Shown in pieces: positions 21,248 to 29,989 of a stretch of 64,000 nucleotides of DNA. How positions within the stretch are numbered: the first letter of the stretch is position 1; every line of letters starts with the position of its first letter. Below the pieces are notes generated by a model. The model ran no database searches. It was not told the DNA's origin and saw nothing but the letters and a program-made list of their open reading frames with translations. This DNA comes from Mycolicibacterium porcinum (GTDB lineage: Bacteria > Actinomycetota > Actinomycetes > Mycobacteriales > Mycobacteriaceae), in NCBI GenBank assembly GCA_001942045.1, contig MSTD01000004.1, positions 34,076 through 98,075 of the forward strand, read 5' to 3'. A program made the translations under genes and the position numbers.

Positions 21248-22099
21248 TCAGCCGCGGCGGCGACCGAAGTACATCTCCTGGGTCGTCGAGCACACGAGCT
21301 GCCCGGCCCGGTTGTAGAGGGTGGCGTTGGCCAGTCCGCGCCCGTTGATGCCGCTGGGTGAAACCTGGTCGGACAACACCCAATCCGTCAGGTCGGCGGG
21401 GCGATGGAACCAGATCGCGAGGTCGATCAACGCCGAGAATGTGGTCACGTGGGTGCCGCGCCGCATCGACAGGGTGGCATCCAGCAGCGAGGTACCCGAA
21501 AAGTACGTCAGCAGACAGCTGTTGACGATCGGATCGTCGGCGACTGGTTCGGCCGGGCGCCACCACATCCGGGTGTGCTCCGGCGGTTCCGGCAGATCGA
21601 TCGCCAGTCGTGGCGGCGGGTCGATGTAGCGCCGTTCGATCCACTGCGGGCGCACCCAGAACCCGCCGGCCTCGTCGGCGAACGCCTGCAGCTGCTCCTC
21701 GACCGGCGGCAGGGTCTCGGGATCGGGCACGTCCGGTCGGCGCTGCTGGTAATCCGCGGCGTCCATGGGAACGCTGAACGAGACGAGCGCTTCCAGCAAC
21801 ACCTCGTCGCCCTGGCGGCCGATAACCCGGCGCGTGGACAGCGAGCCACCGTCACGCAGGTTACTCACCTCCATATGCACCGGATACCGGGCATCGCCGG
21901 CCCGGAGCAGGTAAGCGTGCAGGCTGTGCGGCAACCGCCCGGGGACGGTGCGGCTGGCGGCCATCAGGGCCTGGGCGGCGATGTGGCCGCCCACGATGTG
22001 ATGGCTGGGATTGTCCCGCTGCTCGGCGACGAACATGCCGTCACCCGACTCCGTCAGGTCGAGCGTGGACAGGACGTCGGCAAGGGGCAGCATGGGCAC
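21248..22099 (-). CDS. tesB: Acyl-CoA thioesterase II (TesB-like)
   Basis: The 283-residue protein has the double hot-dog layout of TesB: N-terminal hot dog with FVAEQRDNPSHHIVGGHIAAQALMAASRTVPGRLPHSLHAYLLRAGDARYPVHMEVSNLRDGGSLSTRRVIG, and C-terminal hot dog with LTDWVLSDQVSPSGINGRGLANATLYNRAGQLVCSTTQEMYFGR, including the late Gln. It hydrolyses acyl-CoA to free acid and CoA. The start is GTG 22099 or ATG 22093; neither has a strong SD. It converges with the GT-C gene (1 nt apart) and follows the tRNA-Cys gene on the same strand. Confidence 0.88.
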   Translation of the reverse strand: MPMLPLADVLSTLDLTESGDGMFVAEQRDNPSHHIVGGHIAAQALMAASRTVPGRLPHSLHAYLLRAGDARYPVHMEVSNLRDGGSLSTRRVIGRQGDEVLLEALVSFSVPMDAADYQQRRPDVPDPETLPPVEEQLQAFADEAGGFWVRPQWIERRYIDPPPRLAIDLPEPPEHTRMWWRPAEPVADDPIVNSCLLTYFSGTSLLDATLSMRRGTHVTTFSALIDLAIWFHRPADLTDWVLSDQVSPSGINGRGLANATLYNRAGQLVCSTTQEMYFGRRRG

Positions 22100-22117
22100 C
22101 GCAGTATTATTCGATGC

Positions 22118-22147
22118 AGCCCCCGCCCGTCAGTGGGCGGGGGCTCT
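22118..22147 (-). terminator. GC-rich hairpin after tRNA-Cys
   Basis: AGCCCCCGCCC (22118-22128) pairs with a GGGCGGGGG...CT arm (22135-22147) across a 6-nt loop. The hairpin lies between the tRNA 3' end and tesB on the minus strand. There is no U-tract, so it is either a rho-assisted terminator or a processing barrier. Confidence 0.55.
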
Positions 22148-22155
22148 CATCCGAG

Positions 22156-22224
22156 CGAGTGACGGGACTCGAACCCGTGTAAACGGCTTTGCAGGCCGGT
22201 GCCTAACCACTCAGCCACACCCGC
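22156..22224 (-). tRNA. tRNA-Cys (GCA)
   Basis: The minus strand folds as a cloverleaf. Acceptor arms GCGGGTG/CACTCGC pair with one G-U. The D-arm is GCTGAGTGGTTAGGC. The anticodon loop CTGCAAA carries GCA (Cys). The T-arm ACGGG-TTCGAGT-CCCGT is perfect and a U discriminator follows. The 3' CCA is not encoded. A hairpin follows 9 nt downstream. Confidence 0.93.
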
Positions 22225-22288
22225 ATCACGAGTTACAGTGCCAGGCACTCCGGCGCCCGCCCATAGTTTCGATCGCAATGATCACTAA

Positions 22289-23056
22289 CTAACCGTCACA
22301 ATCCCCCACCGGCCTGCCGACCACCGGTCCGCCCTGTGGCCATCCGGCCGGCGAGTCCTCCCACGGTTCCTGCCGTCCGTACGGGGTGAGGTCGAGGAAC
22401 GGGTAGCCCACCGCGGTGTGGTCGAGACCGCGGGCGAAGGCCGAATAGGTGTGGAAGACCTCGTCGCCGCGGCGCAGGAAGACGCTGGCTCCGGGCCAGT
22501 CACCCCGGAGGTCGTCGTCACTGAAACCGTCGGCGCGGAGCTCATCGGCGGACTTGTAGTTGTATTCGATCGGTGCACGGGCCGGGTCGAGTGTCACGTG
22601 GTAGTCGTAGGTGAAGTCACCGTCGCGCGACGAGTACCACGGGAACGTCCAACCGTGCGCGTCCCGGTAGGCCGCGATGCTGGCGTACGGGGCCCGGGAT
22701 ACACAGGCGAACGTGACGTCCTTGCCGTGCAACAACTCTCGGTCCTGTTGGGTGAAGGTCAGGTCGGCCGCGGCCGTGCAGCTCGGACAGCCCTGGTCGA
22801 TCGCGTCGATCCACATGAAGTGGTGGATGTAGAGCTGGCTGCGTCCTTCGAACAGGTCGATCAACCGCACTTCACCGTTCGGTCCCTCGAACGTGTAGTC
22901 CTTCTCCACCTTCACCATCGGCAGCCGGCGTCGTTGGGCGTTGACCTCGTCGCGCAGGTGGGTCACCTCGCGTTCGGCGGCCAGCAGTTTCTTGCGCGCC
23001 TCGAGCCACTCGTCCCGGGTCACGACATCTGGGTAGGCATTGAGCGTCAGCGGCAT
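22289..23056 (-). CDS. DUF899 thioredoxin-like family protein
   Basis: The 255-residue protein starts MPLTLNAYPDVVTRDEWLEARKKLLAAEREVTHLRDEVNAQRRRLPMVKVEKDYTFEG. It continues with LIDLFEGRSQLYIHHFMWIDAIDQGCPSCTAAADLTF and AFARGLDHTAVGYPFLDLTPYGRQEPWED. This is the full DUF899 pattern, a thioredoxin-fold family with a CPSC motif and unknown substrate. It is cytoplasmic, with no signal. ATG 23056 is preceded by AAGGAG at 8 nt, which rules out the long upstream extension. A small inverted repeat lies in its promoter region. Confidence 0.85.
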   Translation of the reverse strand: MPLTLNAYPDVVTRDEWLEARKKLLAAEREVTHLRDEVNAQRRRLPMVKVEKDYTFEGPNGEVRLIDLFEGRSQLYIHHFMWIDAIDQGCPSCTAAADLTFTQQDRELLHGKDVTFACVSRAPYASIAAYRDAHGWTFPWYSSRDGDFTYDYHVTLDPARAPIEYNYKSADELRADGFSDDDLRGDWPGASVFLRRGDEVFHTYSAFARGLDHTAVGYPFLDLTPYGRQEPWEDSPAGWPQGGPVVGRPVGDCDG

Positions 23057-23087
23057 CGAATCACTCCTTGAATTGGTCCTATACGAG

Positions 23088-23098
23088 TGAGACTCACA
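23088..23098. promoter_or_regulatory. Palindrome GTGAG-A-CTCAC in the DUF899 promoter
   Basis: A perfect 5+1+5 inverted repeat stands 31 nt upstream of the DUF899 start, next to TATAGG on the minus strand (about 23079-23084), which could be its -10. It has the form of a small regulator operator; the regulator is not known. Confidence 0.35.
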
Positions 23099-23136
23099 CC
23101 GCCGCTGAAACTCATCGCGCACGAGTGTGCGCAGTG

Positions 23137-24531
23137 CTAGCGACCCCGGCGACCCGCTCGGAATGAGGCCACCGCTCCGAGCGCGGCGAGCACCGCGAAC
23201 ACGGCGAACAGCCAGCACGCCGCGGCCGCATCGCCGGTATCGCGAAGGTTGACGACGACGCCGGCCATACCCGCGCCGAACGCGCCGCAGATCAGTTGCA
23301 CGGTGTTGATGGCGGCCGCCGCGGCTGGCCCCTCAGCCGGATCGTCGACGCTGCTCATCGCCCAAGCGGAGAGGTGGGGCCAGGCGATGCCGATCCCGGC
23401 GCCGGTAACCGCGAGCGCCACCGCCCACATCACCACCTGCCACGGCGCCATCCCGTCCCGGATCAACACCGCCCCTAAGGCCAGCCCGGCCGCCATCACG
23501 AGCGGCGCGAGCGCCACCGTGCGCACGATCGTCCGCCGGTTCTGCAGGGAGGCGCTGACGATCTCCCCCGCGGTCCAGCCGACCGACAACACCGCGGCGA
23601 AGAACCCGGCCATCACCGGTGTCAGGTGTGCCAGCCGTTGACCGAACAGCGGCACGTACATGTCGACCATGGTGGCGGCCATCAGCACGCCCAGGCTCAG
23701 GTAGATCCACTTGAGCGGACCCGCGCCGAAGGTGCTGGGCGGCAATACCGAAGCCCGGGCGCGACGGTCGATGAACACGAATCCGGCCACGAGTACCGCT
23801 CCGACGCCGAGCAGTGCGGCGGTGGCCCGCCAATCGTGCGGGATGCCGGCCACGCTGACCGCCATGGCCGCCGTGCCCAGCACCGCCAGTGACCGCACCG
23901 GAATGCCCGGGGCCGGAGTCGATGTCGCGCCTTTGCGGCCGGGCAGCGCAACCGGCACCAGCGCGGCCATCGCGCCGGTCAGCACCACCAGCACACCGAA
24001 GGCCCACCGCCAGTGCCCGAACTGTGCGAACAGCCCGCCCGACGCCGGGCCGATCACTGTGCCGACGCCCCACATGGCCGATACCAGCGCAGAAGCCTTG
24101 GTCCACAACCTATTCGGAAGCGCGGTGTTGATCACGGCGTACCCCAGGCCGGCCAGCAGCCCGCCGGCGAAACCCTGCACGGTGCGCCCGGCGAGCAGGA
24201 CCTCCATGTTCGGGGCCAGCGCGCAGCCGAGGCTCCCCGCGCCGAATACCGTGAGCCCCAACAGATATGCCTGTCGCGGCCCCAATCGCATGAGCATCGA
24301 GTGAACCGTGGTGGCCGCGATCACCGAAGCGACCAGGTACACCGTCGTCACCCAGGCGTAGAACCGCTGGCCGCCGATGTCGGCCACCGCATCGGGAAGC
24401 AGGCTGATGGTCAGGAACTCATTGGTGGCGTACAACAGCACGCCACCGGCCAGCACGGTGGAGGCGCCCAGATGCCGGCCACCCAGCAATTGCCGCCAGG
24501 TCCCGGTATCGGGCGTCACGGTATCGGTCAC
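23137..24531 (-). CDS. MFS transporter (Rv1634-like drug efflux)
   Basis: The 464-residue protein has about 12-14 transmembrane segments. It shows a typical MFS loop 2-3 motif variant (VHSMLMRLGPRQAYLLGLTVFGAGSLGCALA), then GRTVQGFAGGLLAGLGYAVINTALP (motif similar to DHA2-type exporters) and AMWGVGTVIGPASGGLFAQFGHWRWAFGVLVVL (motif C-like GxxxGPxxGG). This places it among drug:H+ antiporters in the plasma membrane, and M. tuberculosis has Rv1634 at the same place beside uvrB. It starts at GTG 24531. Substrate specificity is unknown. Confidence 0.85.
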   Translation of the reverse strand: MTDTVTPDTGTWRQLLGGRHLGASTVLAGGVLLYATNEFLTISLLPDAVADIGGQRFYAWVTTVYLVASVIAATTVHSMLMRLGPRQAYLLGLTVFGAGSLGCALAPNMEVLLAGRTVQGFAGGLLAGLGYAVINTALPNRLWTKASALVSAMWGVGTVIGPASGGLFAQFGHWRWAFGVLVVLTGAMAALVPVALPGRKGATSTPAPGIPVRSLAVLGTAAMAVSVAGIPHDWRATAALLGVGAVLVAGFVFIDRRARASVLPPSTFGAGPLKWIYLSLGVLMAATMVDMYVPLFGQRLAHLTPVMAGFFAAVLSVGWTAGEIVSASLQNRRTIVRTVALAPLVMAAGLALGAVLIRDGMAPWQVVMWAVALAVTGAGIGIAWPHLSAWAMSSVDDPAEGPAAAAAINTVQLICGAFGAGMAGVVVNLRDTGDAAAACWLFAVFAVLAALGAVASFRAGRRGR

Positions 24532-24576
24532 GTCGACGACGCTAGAAGCTGAACCGCTGTTGAGGTCAACACCGGC

Positions 24577-26748
24577 TTACTTCAGGCCGGCCGCGTCCAT
24601 CCCGCGCAACTCCTTCTTCAGATCCTGGATCTCGTCGCGGATGCGTGCCGCCAGCTCGAACTGCAGATCGCGGGCCGCGGCCATCATCTGCTCGGTCAGA
24701 TCCTTGATGAGATCCGCCAATTCGGCGCGCGGCATGTTCGTGGTGTCGCGGCCCTCGACGATGCCGGCACTGACCGCACGCCCCGGCTCGCCCTGAGCGC
24801 GCCTGCCGCGCGACGCGTTGCGCCCCGACCCGCCGACCTCGACCGATTCGGTGTCGTCGGCCTCGCGATACACCTGGTCGAGAATGTCGGCGATCTTCTT
24901 GCGCAGCGGCTGCGGGTCGATGCCGTTGGCCTCGTTGTAGGCGATCTGCTTGGCCCGGCGACGTTCGGTCTCGTCGATGGCCTCACGCATCGAATCGGTG
25001 ATCTTGTCGGCGTACATGTGCACTTCACCGGAGACGTTGCGGGCCGCGCGCCCGATGGTCTGGATCAGGCTGCGCGTCGAGCGCAGGAAGCCCTCCTTGT
25101 CGGCGTCGAGGATCGCGACCAGCGACACCTCCGGAAGGTCCAGACCCTCACGCAACAGGTTGATACCGACCAGCACGTCGTATTCGCCGAGGCGCAGCTG
25201 CCGCAGCAACTCGACCCGTCGCAGCGTGTCGACCTCCGAATGCAGGTACCGCACCTTGATACCGAGTTCGAGCAGATAGTCGGTGAGGTCCTCGGCCATC
25301 TTCTTGGTCAGCGTCGTCACCAACACGCGCTCGTCGCGCTCGGTGCGGGCCCGGATCTCGCCGATCAGATCGTCGATCTGGCCCTTCGTCGGCTTGACCA
25401 CCACCTTCGGATCGACCAGACCGGTCGGGCGAATGACCTGTTCGACGAACTCGCCGCCGGCCTGACTGATCTCGTAGGCGCCCGGGGTTGCCGACAGATA
25501 CACCGTCTGCCCGATCCGGTCGGCGAACTCCTCCCAGGTCAGCGGCCGGTTGTCGACGGCCGAGGGCAGCCGGAAGCCGAAATCCACCAAGTTGCGCTTG
25601 CGGGACATGTCGCCCTCGTACATGCCGCCGATCTGGGGCACCGTGACGTGGGATTCGTCGATGACGAGCAGGAAATCCTCGGGGAAATAGTCCAGCAGCG
25701 TCGCGGGCGCCGAACCGGCCGGCCGGCCGTCGATGTGGCGCGAGTAGTTCTCGATGCCCGAGCAGAAGCCGACTTGCTTCATCATCTCGACGTCGTAGTT
25801 GGTGCGCATCCGAAGCCGCTGGGCCTCCAGCAGTTTGCCCTGCCCCTCGAGCTCGGCGAGCCGCGCCTCCAACTCCTGCTCGATGGTGGAGATCGCGTGC
25901 GCCATCCGCTCCGGGCCTGCCACATAGTGGGTGGCCGGGAAGATCCGCAACGAGTCGACCTGGCGGACGATGTCGCCGGTCAGCGGGTGCAGGTAGTACA
26001 GCGCCTCGATCTCGTCACCGAAGAACTCGATGCGCACCGCGAGCTCCTCGTAGGACGGGATGATCTCGACGGTGTCCCCGCGCACCCGGAACGTGCCGCG
26101 GGTGAACGCCATGTCGTTGCGGTTGTACTGCACGTCCACCAGCAGCCGCAGCAGCCCGTCGCGCGGCACCTCCTGGCCGACCTCCAGCTCCACCGAGCGG
26201 TCCAGGTAGGACTGCGGGGTGCCGAGGCCGTAGATGCACGACACCGAGGCCACCACGACCACGTCGCGCCGGGACAGCAGGCTGGAGGTCGCCGAGTGCC
26301 GCAACCGCTCGACATCGTCGTTGATCGAGCTGTCCTTCTCGATGTAGGTGTCGGTCTGGGCGATGTACGCCTCGGGCTGGTAGTAGTCGTAGTACGAGAC
26401 GAAGTACTCAACGGCGTTGTGCGGCAACATCTCCCGCAACTCGTTGGCCAACTGGGCGGCCAGCGTCTTGTTCGGCGCCATCACCAGGGTGGGCCGCTGC
26501 AGCCGTTCGATCAGCCACGCGGTGGTGGCCGACTTGCCGGTACCGGTGGCGCCGAGCAGGACCACGTCACGCTCGCCGGCCTTGATCCGGCGTTCCAGCT
26601 CGTCGATGGCGGCCGGCTGGTCACCGGCCGGGTCGTACTCACTGACCACCTCGAACCGGGCGCCGGTCCGCACCAGGCCGGCTACGGCATCGGCAGCCGG
26701 TCGGTACTCCGAATGCGCGAGCACAGGATGTTCGGTCGCGAAGGCCAT
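24577..26748 (-). CDS. uvrB: Excinuclease ABC subunit B
   Basis: The 723-residue protein has Walker [12 protein letters not shown] (residues 66 on), the beta-hairpin [26 protein letters not shown] used to probe damaged strands, [13 protein letters not shown] (motif II), [10 protein letters not shown] (motif VI) and a C-terminal UVR motif ([35 protein letters not shown]) that binds UvrC. It is the helicase-like damage-verification subunit of nucleotide excision repair. I start it at ATG 26748 ([17 protein letters not shown]), preceded by GGTGAG. The open frame extends upstream to 26880 but that stretch is non-conserved. Confidence 0.98.
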   Translation of the reverse strand: MAFATEHPVLAHSEYRPAADAVAGLVRTGARFEVVSEYDPAGDQPAAIDELERRIKAGERDVVLLGATGTGKSATTAWLIERLQRPTLVMAPNKTLAAQLANELREMLPHNAVEYFVSYYDYYQPEAYIAQTDTYIEKDSSINDDVERLRHSATSSLLSRRDVVVVASVSCIYGLGTPQSYLDRSVELEVGQEVPRDGLLRLLVDVQYNRNDMAFTRGTFRVRGDTVEIIPSYEELAVRIEFFGDEIEALYYLHPLTGDIVRQVDSLRIFPATHYVAGPERMAHAISTIEQELEARLAELEGQGKLLEAQRLRMRTNYDVEMMKQVGFCSGIENYSRHIDGRPAGSAPATLLDYFPEDFLLVIDESHVTVPQIGGMYEGDMSRKRNLVDFGFRLPSAVDNRPLTWEEFADRIGQTVYLSATPGAYEISQAGGEFVEQVIRPTGLVDPKVVVKPTKGQIDDLIGEIRARTERDERVLVTTLTKKMAEDLTDYLLELGIKVRYLHSEVDTLRRVELLRQLRLGEYDVLVGINLLREGLDLPEVSLVAILDADKEGFLRSTRSLIQTIGRAARNVSGEVHMYADKITDSMREAIDETERRRAKQIAYNEANGIDPQPLRKKIADILDQVYREADDTESVEVGGSGRNASRGRRAQGEPGRAVSAGIVEGRDTTNMPRAELADLIKDLTEQMMAAARDLQFELAARIRDEIQDLKKELRGMDAAGLK

Positions 26749-26848
26749 GCTCACCAGCCTAGAACTGCGGACCGACAACTTCCGCCTGCGTTCGCTGCGC
26801 GCGTAGGCTTGGCCCATCCACCCGCCCAAGCACGAGACATTCGACCTG

Positions 26849-27322
26849 GTGGCCCGCACGAACACCGACCCAAAAGGCATCGTGCGGGCCGTCGACGTCT
26901 ACACCGTCGAGCCCTGGGGCCTCTACATGGCCCGGCCGACGCCCGGCCGGGCCCAGTTCCACTACCTGGAGTCTTGGCTGCTGCCGTCCCTCGGGCTGCG
27001 GGCCAGCGTGTTCCATTTCAACCCCGGGCACGAGCGGGACCAGGACTTCTACCTCGACATCGGCAGCTACACCGCGGGTCCGACCGCCTGGCATTCCGAG
27101 GACCACTACCTGGACCTGGTGATCCGCACCGGACGCGGCGTCGAACTGTGCGACGTCGACGAGCTGCTCACCGCGGTGCGGCACGGTCTGCTCAGCCCGG
27201 AGGTCGGCGAGCAGGCGGTGCAAACCGCGGCAGGCGCGATCGAGGGCCTGGCGAGCTGCGGCTATCAGCTTGATCAATGGTTGTCCGGCAACGGAATGGC
27301 CCTCACGTGGAGAGACGCGTAA
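26849..27322 (+). CDS. DUF402 domain protein (Rv1632c-like)
   Basis: From GTG 26849 there are 157 residues: [76 protein letters not shown]. This is a DUF402/FomD-like beta-barrel with conserved acidic residues in DFYLDIG and HYLDLVI. The family includes nucleotide phosphohydrolases, but activity here is not known. Upstream in the same frame [12 protein letters not shown] continues the domain back to ATC 26816, with a stop at 26804. The true start may be this ATC, or the N-terminus may be shorter than usual. It is divergent from uvrB, as in M. tuberculosis. Confidence 0.75.
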   Translation: MARTNTDPKGIVRAVDVYTVEPWGLYMARPTPGRAQFHYLESWLLPSLGLRASVFHFNPGHERDQDFYLDIGSYTAGPTAWHSEDHYLDLVIRTGRGVELCDVDELLTAVRHGLLSPEVGEQAVQTAAGAIEGLASCGYQLDQWLSGNGMALTWRDA

Positions 27323-27333
27323 GGTCGGGATTC

Positions 27334-27909
27334 ATGAGTTCAGCTAAGTACGCCTGGGGAGTCCTCCCCGCGCTGGCAGGACTGCTCTCCGGCGCACTGT
27401 TGATTCCCGCTGCGGCACACGCCGACCCCGAGGCACCGCCTCAGGTCGAGCCGCTGCCCGACCAGCAGCTCCACAACGTCACCTACCGTGCACGGATCGA
27501 CGGCGTGTCGCGCAACGCGACCATCGCCTACAAGATCGACGACCAGAACATCAACACCGCCGACCCGTCGATGCTGCCGGGCCGGATCTTCGAAGCCACC
27601 GGTGTGGTGTCGAATCCGCAGACCGCCGGCATGGCAGTGCGCATCGATTGGCCGTACTCGGCGAACCTGCACTGCGAGATTCTGGTGGACGACCAGATCG
27701 TCGCCCAGGCCGACACCTTCGTCGGCCCCCGGCTCACCCGGCCGAAGGACGATCCGAACTACGGCAGCCTGCCCTGCGGCGCACCGTTGAACAACTCGGT
27801 GCCGGCCACCATCCCCGACACCGTTCCGCCCGCAACGGATGCCGCGCCGCCGGCGCCCGTCGATTCCGCGGTCCCGGCACCCGTCGAACCCGCGCCGCCG
27901 GTCGCCTAG
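27334..27909 (+). CDS. Secreted Pro/Ala-rich protein of unknown function
   Basis: The 191-residue protein starts at ATG 27334 with a Sec signal (SSAKYAWGVLPALAGLLSGALLIPAAAHA, cleavage after AHA). It continues DPEAPPQVEPLPDQQLHNVTYRARIDGVSRNATIAYKIDDQNINTADPSM, a compact mature domain with two cysteines (HCEI and LPCG). It ends in a Pro/Ala/Val-rich tail with repeated PAPV units. This is the layout of mycobacterial exported proteins with low-complexity tails. It is 11 nt downstream of the DUF402 gene and converges with a GntR regulator 2 nt away. Function unknown. Confidence 0.75.
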   Translation: MSSAKYAWGVLPALAGLLSGALLIPAAAHADPEAPPQVEPLPDQQLHNVTYRARIDGVSRNATIAYKIDDQNINTADPSMLPGRIFEATGVVSNPQTAGMAVRIDWPYSANLHCEILVDDQIVAQADTFVGPRLTRPKDDPNYGSLPCGAPLNNSVPATIPDTVPPATDAAPPAPVDSAVPAPVEPAPPVA

Positions 27910-27911
27910 GC

Positions 27912-28646
27912 TCAGCGCTTCAGCCAGGACTCGACCGTGTGCCGGGTGTCGTTGATGTGGGCCGCCATCTGCGCGGCGGCCAACTCGGGATCACGGTTCT
28001 CGATCGCTTCGAGGATCGCCTCGTGGTAGTCGTTGGCGTTGGGTTCCAGACGTCCGAAGATCGCTCCGACCGGTAGCCACATCCGCCGGCGGGCGTCGGC
28101 CACCGCCTCCAGCAGCCGGTCATTCTGCGAAGCCTGGGCGATGCCGAGGTGAAACGCCGAGTCCAGTGTCTGGAAGTCGGTGGTGTGCCGGGCCGACGGC
28201 TCGTCCATCCCGACCTGCAGTGCGGACTCCATGCCTTTGAGCAACTTGCGCAGCTCGGTCACATCGGTGGCCCGGCGGCGTTCGGCAGCCAGCCGGGTGG
28301 CTCCGGTCTCGACGATGACGCGGTAGTCGAACGCGTCGCGGACCTCACGTTTGTTGCGGCGCAGCTCCCGGCGCATCTCGGCCGGGTCGTACTGCGGCGC
28401 CTGGACGGTGAACCCACCGCCGCGGCCCCGCCGCACCGTGATCAGGCCCTCCTTCTCGAGGACGGCCACGGCCGCGCGCACCGTCGTGCGCGAGACGTCG
28501 AGCATGTCCGAGAGCTCGCGTTCGGTGGGCAGCCGATCACCGGGCCGGAACTGACCGAGTTCCAACGCGCGCCGCATCTGGTCCACGACCAGTTCGTGGG
28601 CCGCGATCTGACGAACCGGAACCAACGCCGTTTTGGCTGGTGACAA
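27912..28646 (-). CDS. GntR/FadR-family transcriptional regulator
   Basis: The 244-residue protein has an N-terminal winged helix-turn-helix (RPGDRLPTERELSDMLDVSRTTVRAAVAVLEKEGLITVRRGRGGGFTV) and an all-helical FCD ligand domain (DYRVIVETGATRLAAERR ... DSAFHLGIAQASQNDRLLEAVADARRRM ... HINDTRHTVESWLKR). A TTG start at 28646 is supported by AAGGGGGG 4 nt upstream. A 9-bp-arm palindrome lies 57-79 nt upstream and could be its operator. The target genes are not evident, and the ligand (usually a small carboxylate) is unknown. Confidence 0.85.
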   Translation of the reverse strand: MSPAKTALVPVRQIAAHELVVDQMRRALELGQFRPGDRLPTERELSDMLDVSRTTVRAAVAVLEKEGLITVRRGRGGGFTVQAPQYDPAEMRRELRRNKREVRDAFDYRVIVETGATRLAAERRRATDVTELRKLLKGMESALQVGMDEPSARHTTDFQTLDSAFHLGIAQASQNDRLLEAVADARRRMWLPVGAIFGRLEPNANDYHEAILEAIENRDPELAAAQMAAHINDTRHTVESWLKR

Positions 28647-28702
28647 TGCGCCCCCCTTCGGACGCTTCGAACGCTACCGCACGGCGTGCGAGCGGCCCAG
28701 AC

Positions 28703-28725
28703 ATCTGACCGCTGGACGGTCAGAT
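28703..28725. promoter_or_regulatory. Inverted repeat upstream of the GntR gene (operator or coaE terminator stem)
   Basis: Perfect 9-nt arms ATCTGACCG (28703-28711) and CGGTCAGAT (28717-28725) flank a 5-nt spacer CTGGA. It lies between the coaE stop and the GntR start, both on the minus strand. It may be an autoregulatory operator, since FadR-type sites are palindromic with short spacers. It could instead be the coaE terminator stem, but no U-tract follows. Confidence 0.5.
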
Positions 28726-28750
28726 ACGAAACCCGGTGCGGCTCAGAGCT

Positions 28751-29914
28751 CTAGGGCTGCCAATCGGTCGCTTCCGCCCACTTCTGGGCGCGCTGGTAGG
28801 CATCCAGGAACCACGGCTCCTTGGCCATGACGTAGTCCGGTGTGGCCATCGCGGCCCGCTTGGCGGCCAGATAATCGGCCTGCACGCCCGGGTTGGCCCG
28901 CAGCCAGTCGACGAACATCAGCGCGAACCGCTGATTGGGCCGGCCGTCCACCCTGACGTGCACGTTGGTCGGCCGGCCCGGGTCCGCCGAGGCGTGGAAA
29001 CGCTTGTGCCACAACGCCGGATCGTCGTCATGCGGAGTGTCGGTGGTGATCTCCGGCACCACCGGATAACCGGCCGTCAACAACGCATCGGCGAGTTCGT
29101 CGGCGACCGCCAGGGACGCGACGGTCACCTGCACGTCGATGACGTCCTTGGCATCCATGCCGGGCACGGCGGTCGAACCGATGTGGTCGATGCGCACCGC
29201 GCGATGTCCGCACGCGGTGTTCAGCCGGGCCAGGATCCGTCGGGCCTGATCCGGCCACGTCGGGTCATACGGCACCACGACGGGTTCACGGTGGGCCGGC
29301 TGCCGGATCTGCAGGTTGTGCGCGAACGGCAGAATCCGCTCATGCCAGAGGGCCCGGGCCTGTTCCACGACAGCGCCGGGACTGCCCGAATTGTCCAGCC
29401 ACACATCGGCGACGGCGCGGCGCTGCTCCTCGGTAGCCTGCGCGGCAATCCGGGCCCGAGCGTCCTCCTCGGTGAATCCGCGGTACTCGATGAGCCGCTT
29501 GACGCGGATTTCCGGGTCGGCGTTGACCACGATGACCAACGGGAACATCGGCGCCATCTGAGATTCCACCAACAGCGGGATGTCCTCGACGATCACCGCA
29601 TCGTCGTGGGCCGCCGCGATGAGCTCCGACCGCCGGTGCGCCACCAGCGGATGCACGATGCCGTTCAAGGTGGCGCGCTTCTCGTCATCGCTGAAGGCGA
29701 CGGCGGCCAGTGCGGGCCGGTTCAGCGCCCCCTCGGGCAGCAGGATCCCGTCGCCGAACGCCTCGACCAGCTTCGCCAGCCCCTCGGTTCCGGGTTCGAC
29801 CACCTCACGTGCGATGACGTCGCCGTCGACGACGATGGCGCCGAGATCGCTGAATGTGGCCGACACTGTTGACTTCCCGGCGCCGATACCGCCGGTTAAC
29901 CCGATGCGAAGCAC
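28751..29914 (-). CDS. coaE: Dephospho-CoA kinase fused to a GrpB/UPF0157 domain
   Basis: The 387-residue protein has CoaE P-loop GLTGGIGAGKST (residues 5-16), VDGDVIAREVVEPGTEGLAKLVEAFGD and VVNADPEIRVKRLIEYRGFTEEDARARIAAQ in the first 195 residues. The second domain begins VVVPYDPTWPDQARRILARL and includes DHIGSTAVPGMDAKDVIDVQVTV, the GrpB (UPF0157) nucleotidyltransferase-like motif. CoaE phosphorylates dephospho-CoA in the last step of CoA synthesis. The same two-domain fusion is found in M. tuberculosis Rv1631, where the second domain has been linked to folding or regulation. It follows rpsA on the minus strand behind a strong hairpin. Confidence 0.95.
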   Translation of the reverse strand: MLRIGLTGGIGAGKSTVSATFSDLGAIVVDGDVIAREVVEPGTEGLAKLVEAFGDGILLPEGALNRPALAAVAFSDDEKRATLNGIVHPLVAHRRSELIAAAHDDAVIVEDIPLLVESQMAPMFPLVIVVNADPEIRVKRLIEYRGFTEEDARARIAAQATEEQRRAVADVWLDNSGSPGAVVEQARALWHERILPFAHNLQIRQPAHREPVVVPYDPTWPDQARRILARLNTACGHRAVRIDHIGSTAVPGMDAKDVIDVQVTVASLAVADELADALLTAGYPVVPEITTDTPHDDDPALWHKRFHASADPGRPTNVHVRVDGRPNQRFALMFVDWLRANPGVQADYLAAKRAAMATPDYVMAKEPWFLDAYQRAQKWAEATDWQP

Positions 29915-29943
29915 GCCCCACAGTCTGACAGGCCCCCGGAACG

Positions 29944-29978
29944 ACGAACGCCCCGACCCAAAGGGCCGGGGCGTTCGT
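29944..29978 (-). terminator. Hairpin terminator after rpsA
   Basis: Perfect 12-nt arms ACGAACGCCCCG (29944-29955) and CGGGGCGTTCGT (29967-29978) flank an 11-nt loop that can itself pair (CCC/GGG). It lies 11 nt beyond the rpsA stop and 30 nt before coaE. No long U-tract follows, as is common in mycobacteria. Confidence 0.75.
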
Positions 29979-29989
29979 TGCCGTACTAC

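Noticed and set aside
25018..27273. 751-codon open frame opposite uvrB running into the DUF402 gene
   Set aside because: Antisense shadow of uvrB; the product has no fold-like pattern and conflicts with two clear genes.
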